Position numbers and translations under genes: made by a program. The notes beneath the pieces are model-generated. The model was not told the origin of the DNA and did no database searches. It saw only the letters and a list, made by a program, of their open reading frames with translations. A stretch of 8,998 bases of DNA from an uncultured Hyphomicrobiales bacterium (GTDB taxonomy: Bacteria > Pseudomonadota > Alphaproteobacteria > Rhizobiales > Beijerinckiaceae), in the NCBI GenBank assembly GCA_903916165.1, contig CAIWVR010000562.1, forward strand, positions 1-8,998. Reading direction: 5' to 3'. This document shows positions 5,883-8,998 of the stretch, in pieces. The number at the start of each line of letters is the position of its first letter. Position 1 is the first letter of the stretch.

Positions 5883-5922
5883 GCCGCGTGGCGCGCGGGG
5901 CTTGCGCCTTGAGACGCACGCC

Positions 5923-6528
5923 ATGATCCTCGATCTGCCACATCGCCTGATCGTCCTGCGTCATGGCGAGACGGACTGGAACGTCGCCGGGCGCTTGCAG
6001 GGCCATATCGACATTGCGCTCAACCCCAAGGGCGAGGCGCAGGCGGAAGCCTGCGGGCGGATTCTGGGCCGCATTCTGGGTCGTGAGCCGGCCCGCCTTG
6101 GTGCCTTCGACTATGTTTCGTCGCCCCTGGTGCGCGCGCGCCGCACGATGGAACTGGCGCGCGGTGCGCTCGGGCTCGAGCCCCTCACCTATCGCCTCGA
6201 TGACCGGCTGATGGAATTGTCCTTCGGCGCGTGGGAAGGCATGACCTGGCCGCAGGTGCAGGCCCATTCCCCGCATATGGCGGCAGCCCGCGAGGCGGAC
6301 AAATGGTCGCTTCAGCCGCCGGATGGCGAAAGCTATGCCATGCTCTGTGCAAGGATCCGTCCTTGGCTCGAAACCCTTGAGCAAGATACGATTGCGGTTG
6401 CACACGGCGGCGTGGCGCGCTGCCTGATGCATCTTGTCGGCGGTGCCGCACAGGAGCGGGCACCGACGCTGGACATTTGGCAGGGGCGGGTGCTGGTTTT
6501 TGGACGGGGCGCATATCGCTGGGTCTGA
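5923..6528 (+). CDS. Histidine phosphatase family protein (phosphoglycerate mutase-like)
   Basis: A 201-residue member of the histidine phosphatase superfamily (branch 2,3-bisphosphoglycerate-dependent mutase/GpmB/CobC-like). The catalytic RHG motif is in VLRHGETDWN (11-20), with H14 the residue that takes the phosphate. Supporting residues are R71 in SSPLVRARRTME, E98 in LMELSFGAWEG and the second histidine H161 in VAHGGVARC. At about 200 residues it is too short for a glycolytic GpmA mutase, so it is more likely a phosphatase; the substrate is unknown. The ATG at 5923 is preferred to a TTG at 5902, since it lies just before the first strand. A near-perfect 12-base tandem duplication (6061-6084) encodes ILGRILGR in a helix. 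It follows fabI by 40 bases and is probably cotranscribed; this adjacency is common in Hyphomicrobiales. Confidence 0.9.
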   Translation: MILDLPHRLIVLRHGETDWNVAGRLQGHIDIALNPKGEAQAEACGRILGRILGREPARLGAFDYVSSPLVRARRTMELARGALGLEPLTYRLDDRLMELSFGAWEGMTWPQVQAHSPHMAAAREADKWSLQPPDGESYAMLCARIRPWLETLEQDTIAVAHGGVARCLMHLVGGAAQERAPTLDIWQGRVLVFGRGAYRWV

Positions 6529-6530
6529 GG

Positions 6531-6550
6531 CACGCTTTTCGAAAGCTGTG
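6531..6550 (+). terminator. Weak hairpin after the phosphatase gene
   Basis: CACGCTTT (6531-6538) pairs with AAAGC-T-GTG (6542-6550) with one bulged T and a 3-base loop, two bases after the stop codon. The position suits a terminator of the fabI operon, but no T-run follows and the stem is partly A-T, so confidence is low. Confidence 0.25.
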
Positions 6551-6624
6551 TATTCAGGCGCCATTCAGCCGCGTTCTGTCATATGAATGCTATTCCCTTA
6601 CGGGATTCGGGAAACAGGCGAAGA

Positions 6625-6646
6625 GGAGGACGTGCGACTGACCTGA
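6625..6646 (+). other. Tiny leader ORF with a strong ribosome site upstream of the synthetase gene
   Basis: GGAGGA (6625-6630) is the best Shine-Dalgarno sequence in this spacer, yet it serves a GTG at 6632 that is followed by only three codons and a TGA (6644-6646): fM-R-L-T-stop. It is out of frame with the synthetase. It may be a leader peptide whose translation influences the hairpins that follow, or a chance match. Confidence 0.3.
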
Positions 6647-6652
6647 AAACGC

Positions 6653-6686
6653 GCGGCTGACAAAGCCGCCACCGGCCGCAGGCCGG
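6653..6686 (+). other. Tandem hairpins before the synthetase start
   Basis: Two stems lie side by side: GCGGC (6653-6657) with GCCGC (6665-6669) around a 7-base loop, and CCGGCC (6672-6677) with GGCCGG (6681-6686) around a 3-base loop. The second ends exactly where an in-frame ATG begins (6687) and would bury any ribosome site there. No T-run follows. Confidence 0.4.
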
Positions 6687-6713
6687 ATGGTTTCAAAGGC
6701 ATTCGCCGGCGAC

Positions 6714-8998
6714 ATGACACATCACGCCTCAGACCTTCTTACCGCCAGGGACCTTGCCGCCAGCCAAGACGGTCTCGCCACGCCCGATCATCACGCGCAG
6801 GCACCCGCCATGCTGCGTGGCCTGCAGCGTCCCGATCTCGTGCGCGACGAAGTGCTGGCCGAAATTTTTGCCGCAAGTGTTGCGGCCCATGCCGGCTCGA
6901 CCTGCCACATCGTCGACGGCCGCCATGTCACCTATGCACAGGTCGATGCCACAGCCACCACCATTGCGCGTGGCCTCGTGCGCCGCGGCATTCGTGCCGG
7001 CGATGTCGTCGGGCTCTGGATGCAGCGTGGCAGCGATCTTCTCACGGCGCAGATCGCCATCGCCAAGACCGGTGCGGCCTGGCTGCCCTTTGATGTCGAC
7101 GCGCCGCGTGAGCGGATCGCTGTCTGCCTGAAGGACGCCGGCGCGCGCCTGCTGCTGGCGGAAGCCCATCACTCGGGCGACACCTCGCTCGACATGCCAT
7201 GCCCCGTGGTCGGCACGCCCGAGCTGATCGACCTGACGGACACAAGCGACGTTGATGCGCGGGCGCTGGGTGCGCGGCCCGACATGCCCGCCTACATGAT
7301 CTATACATCGGGGTCGACAGGCGTGCCCAAGGGCATCGTCATCACCGCCCAGAACATTTGCCATTACCTGCGTTCGGCCAACGAGGTCTATGGGCTTCTT
7401 GCCAGCGACATCGTCTTCCAGGGTGCCTCGGTTGCCTTCGACCTGTCGATGGAAGAAATCTGGGTGCCCTATCTCGTCGGTGCCGCTCTCTTCGTCGCCA
7501 CGCCCAAGATCATGGGCGAGACCGACCGCCTGCCCGAGATCATGGATGCGGCGGGCATCACCGTGCTCGACACTGTGCCGACGCTGCTCGCCATGCTGCC
7601 GCGCGATGTCGCCTCGCTGCGCATCATCATTCTGGGCGGCGAAGCCTGTCCGCCGACCGTCGCGGTGCGCTGGAGCCGGCCGGGCCGCGCGATCTTCAAC
7701 AGCTACGGTCCCACCGAGGCCACCGTCGTGGCCACCGTCGCGCTCGTGCGCCCCGGCGAGCCGGTGACGATCGGCGGGCCGATCCCGAACTACACCTGCT
7801 ATGTGGCCGATGATGCGCTCAATCTGGTCGGCCGCGGCGTCGAGGGCGAATTGCTGATCGGCGGCCCCGGCGTCGCCAAGGGCTATCTCAACCGCGCGCC
7901 GCTGACGGCGGAAAAATTCATTGCCAATCCCTTCGCCAGCGATGGGGCCGATCCGATCCTCTATCGCTCCGGCGACGCGGTGGTGATGGAAGCCAATGGC
8001 GAGATCGCCTTCCGTGGCCGCATCGACGACCAGGTCAAGATCCGCGGCTTTCGCGTCGAACTGGGCGAGATCGAGGCGAAGCTTGCAGAAATTCCGGGGC
8101 TCGCGCAGGTCGCGGTCGTGCTGCGTCATGACGAGGGCATTGACCAGCTCGTCGCCTTCATCGTCACCGACAAGGCCGCACAGGTCACGCTTGAAGCACG
8201 CAATCTGCGCATGCTGCTGCGCGAGCGCCTGCCCGCTTATATGGTGCCGGCGCGCTACGAGAACATTGCAGAACTGCCACGCCTGTCGTCGGGCAAGGTC
8301 AACCGCAACCAGCTGAAGCGCGTCGAATTGTCGAGCGAAGGCCCGAGCGAGGAGCAGGAAGAGCCTCGCACATCGACGGAAGCGATCTTGCTGGAGGCGG
8401 CAAAAGCCGTGCTGCCGCCGCAGGCGATTCCCTTCGACGCGGATTTCTTCACCGACCTCGGCGGTCACTCGCTGCTGGCCGCGCGGTTCGTCTCGCTGGT
8501 GCGCCAGCATCACGGACTGGCCGGCATCACCCTGCAGGACGTCTATGCGACGCGCTCGCTGCGCGCGATGGCCGACATGCTCGACACCAAATTCGCGCAT
8601 GTTGCCGAAGCCCGCGATCTCTCCTTCACGCCGCCGCCCTTCCTGCGCCGCTTCCTGTGCGGGCTCGCCCAGGCGGCCGTGCTGCCGTTCATCATCGCGC
8701 TGATGACGGCGCAATGGCTGGGCGTGTTCATCTCCTACATGCTGCTCACCAGTCCCGATGCGAGCCTGATTTCGGAAATCATCTCGCTGTTTGGTGTCTA
8801 TGTCTGCATCAACATCTTCACCATCGCACTTGCCATCGGCGGCAAGTGGCTGCTGATCGGGCGCACGACGCCCGGGCGCTATCCGCTCTGGGGCGTGTAT
8901 TATTTCCGCTGGTGGCTGGCGCAGCGCCTGATCGGCCTGACGCATCTGAAGTGGTTCCAGGCCTCGCCGCTCATGCGTGTCTATCTGCGCGCCATCGG
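6714..8998 (+). CDS. Pls/PosA-family non-ribosomal peptide synthetase, N-terminal 761 codons (runs off right edge)
   Basis: A membrane-anchored single-module synthetase. Adenylation domain, about residues 45-535: YTSGSTGVPKG (197-207) binds ATP, NSYGPTE (329-335), YRSGD (417-421), GRIDDQVKIRGFRVELGE (435-452) and catalytic K528 in SSGKVNRN. Carrier domain, about 553-625, with phosphopantetheine serine S586 in LGGHSLL. Two membrane segments follow (about 652-678 and 686-715), then WGVYYFRWWLAQRL, the start of the TIGR02353 terminal domain found in epsilon-poly-lysine synthetase. There is no condensation domain before the A domain. By alignment to GrsA the specificity residues are D243, L244, E247, D286, I306, G308, S330, V338, V339 and K528. 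A basic amino acid is the likely substrate (inference). Relatives are about 1300 residues, so 1.5 kb or more should lie outside. The start is uncertain: ATG 6687 or ATG 6810 are alternatives; none has a strong ribosome site. Confidence 0.9.
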   Translation, partial: MTHHASDLLTARDLAASQDGLATPDHHAQAPAMLRGLQRPDLVRDEVLAEIFAASVAAHAGSTCHIVDGRHVTYAQVDATATTIARGLVRRGIRAGDVVGLWMQRGSDLLTAQIAIAKTGAAWLPFDVDAPRERIAVCLKDAGARLLLAEAHHSGDTSLDMPCPVVGTPELIDLTDTSDVDARALGARPDMPAYMIYTSGSTGVPKGIVITAQNICHYLRSANEVYGLLASDIVFQGASVAFDLSMEEIWVPYLVGAALFVATPKIMGETDRLPEIMDAAGITVLDTVPTLLAMLPRDVASLRIIILGGEACPPTVAVRWSRPGRAIFNSYGPTEATVVATVALVRPGEPVTIGGPIPNYTCYVADDALNLVGRGVEGELLIGGPGVAKGYLNRAPLTAEKFIANPFASDGADPILYRSGDAVVMEANGEIAFRGRIDDQVKIRGFRVELGEIEAKLAEIPGLAQVAVVLRHDEGIDQLVAFIVTDKAAQVTLEARNLRMLLRERLPAYMVPARYENIAELPRLSSGKVNRNQLKRVELSSEGPSEEQEEPRTSTEAILLEAAKAVLPPQAIPFDADFFTDLGGHSLLAARFVSLVRQHHGLAGITLQDVYATRSLRAMADMLDTKFAHVAEARDLSFTPPPFLRRFLCGLAQAAVLPFIIALMTAQWLGVFISYMLLTSPDASLISEIISLFGVYVCINIFTIALAIGGKWLLIGRTTPGRYPLWGVYYFRWWLAQRLIGLTHLKWFQASPLMRVYLRAI

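Noticed and set aside
6729..8945. A 738-codon open frame on the minus strand opposite the synthetase gene
   Set aside because: It mirrors the codon pattern of the synthetase, whose plus-strand frame has unmistakable adenylation and carrier motifs. The antisense product is rich in H, R, D and G with no recognisable domain. Long antisense frames are common in GC-rich genes.
1..8998. tRNA, rRNA, CRISPR array, insertion sequence or phage attachment site
   Set aside because: No spaced repeats, transposase-like proteins, terminal inverted repeats or tRNA-like folds were noticed on reading both strands.

Overview
The window looks like chromosomal DNA from a GC-rich alphaproteobacterium, most likely of the order Hyphomicrobiales. 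The clues are the base composition, a TIGR02301/DUF2385 secreted protein (a family known almost only from Alphaproteobacteria), an RT0821/Lpp0805-type lipoprotein, and a familiar cluster of pdxH, lipoprotein, DnaJ-like gene, fabI and histidine phosphatase. The genus cannot be told from the sequence.

Layout. Positions 1-760 (minus strand) carry two unrecognised genes: the N-terminal 154 codons of a conserved hypothetical protein that runs off the left edge, and an 85-residue hypothetical protein upstream of it. Positions 860-1569 (plus) hold a compact toxin-antitoxin module. A BrnT-type RNase toxin is followed by an overlapping XRE-type helix-turn-helix antitoxin in place of the usual ribbon-helix-helix BrnA, and a promoter with an embedded palindrome lies directly before the toxin. 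Positions 1570-3070 (minus) are a tightly coupled three-gene operon with nested stop/start codons: pdxH (pyridoxal-phosphate synthesis), a NUDIX hydrolase and the DUF2385 protein. Divergent from it are an outer-membrane lipoprotein (3131-3574) and a CbpA-like J-domain co-chaperone without zinc finger (3670-4620).

A 416-base non-coding stretch (4621-5036) contains an AT-rich promoter-like zone and two hairpins. It leads into fabI (enoyl-ACP reductase) and a histidine phosphatase (5037-6528). After a 185-base leader with a tiny ORF and tandem hairpins comes the start of a large Pls/PosA-family non-ribosomal peptide synthetase (6714 to beyond the right edge). It has an adenylation domain, a carrier domain and the first two membrane segments of the terminal domain seen in poly-amino-acid synthetases such as epsilon-poly-lysine synthetase. 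Its specificity residues, aligned by eye, read DLEDIGSVVK. The two acidic positions suggest a basic amino acid substrate.

Most of the window is housekeeping (cofactor synthesis, fatty acid synthesis, protein folding). The accessory parts are the BrnT/XRE module and the membrane-bound synthetase. The synthetase is the most interesting object here, but it belongs to a known family, so I do not claim a wholly undescribed system.
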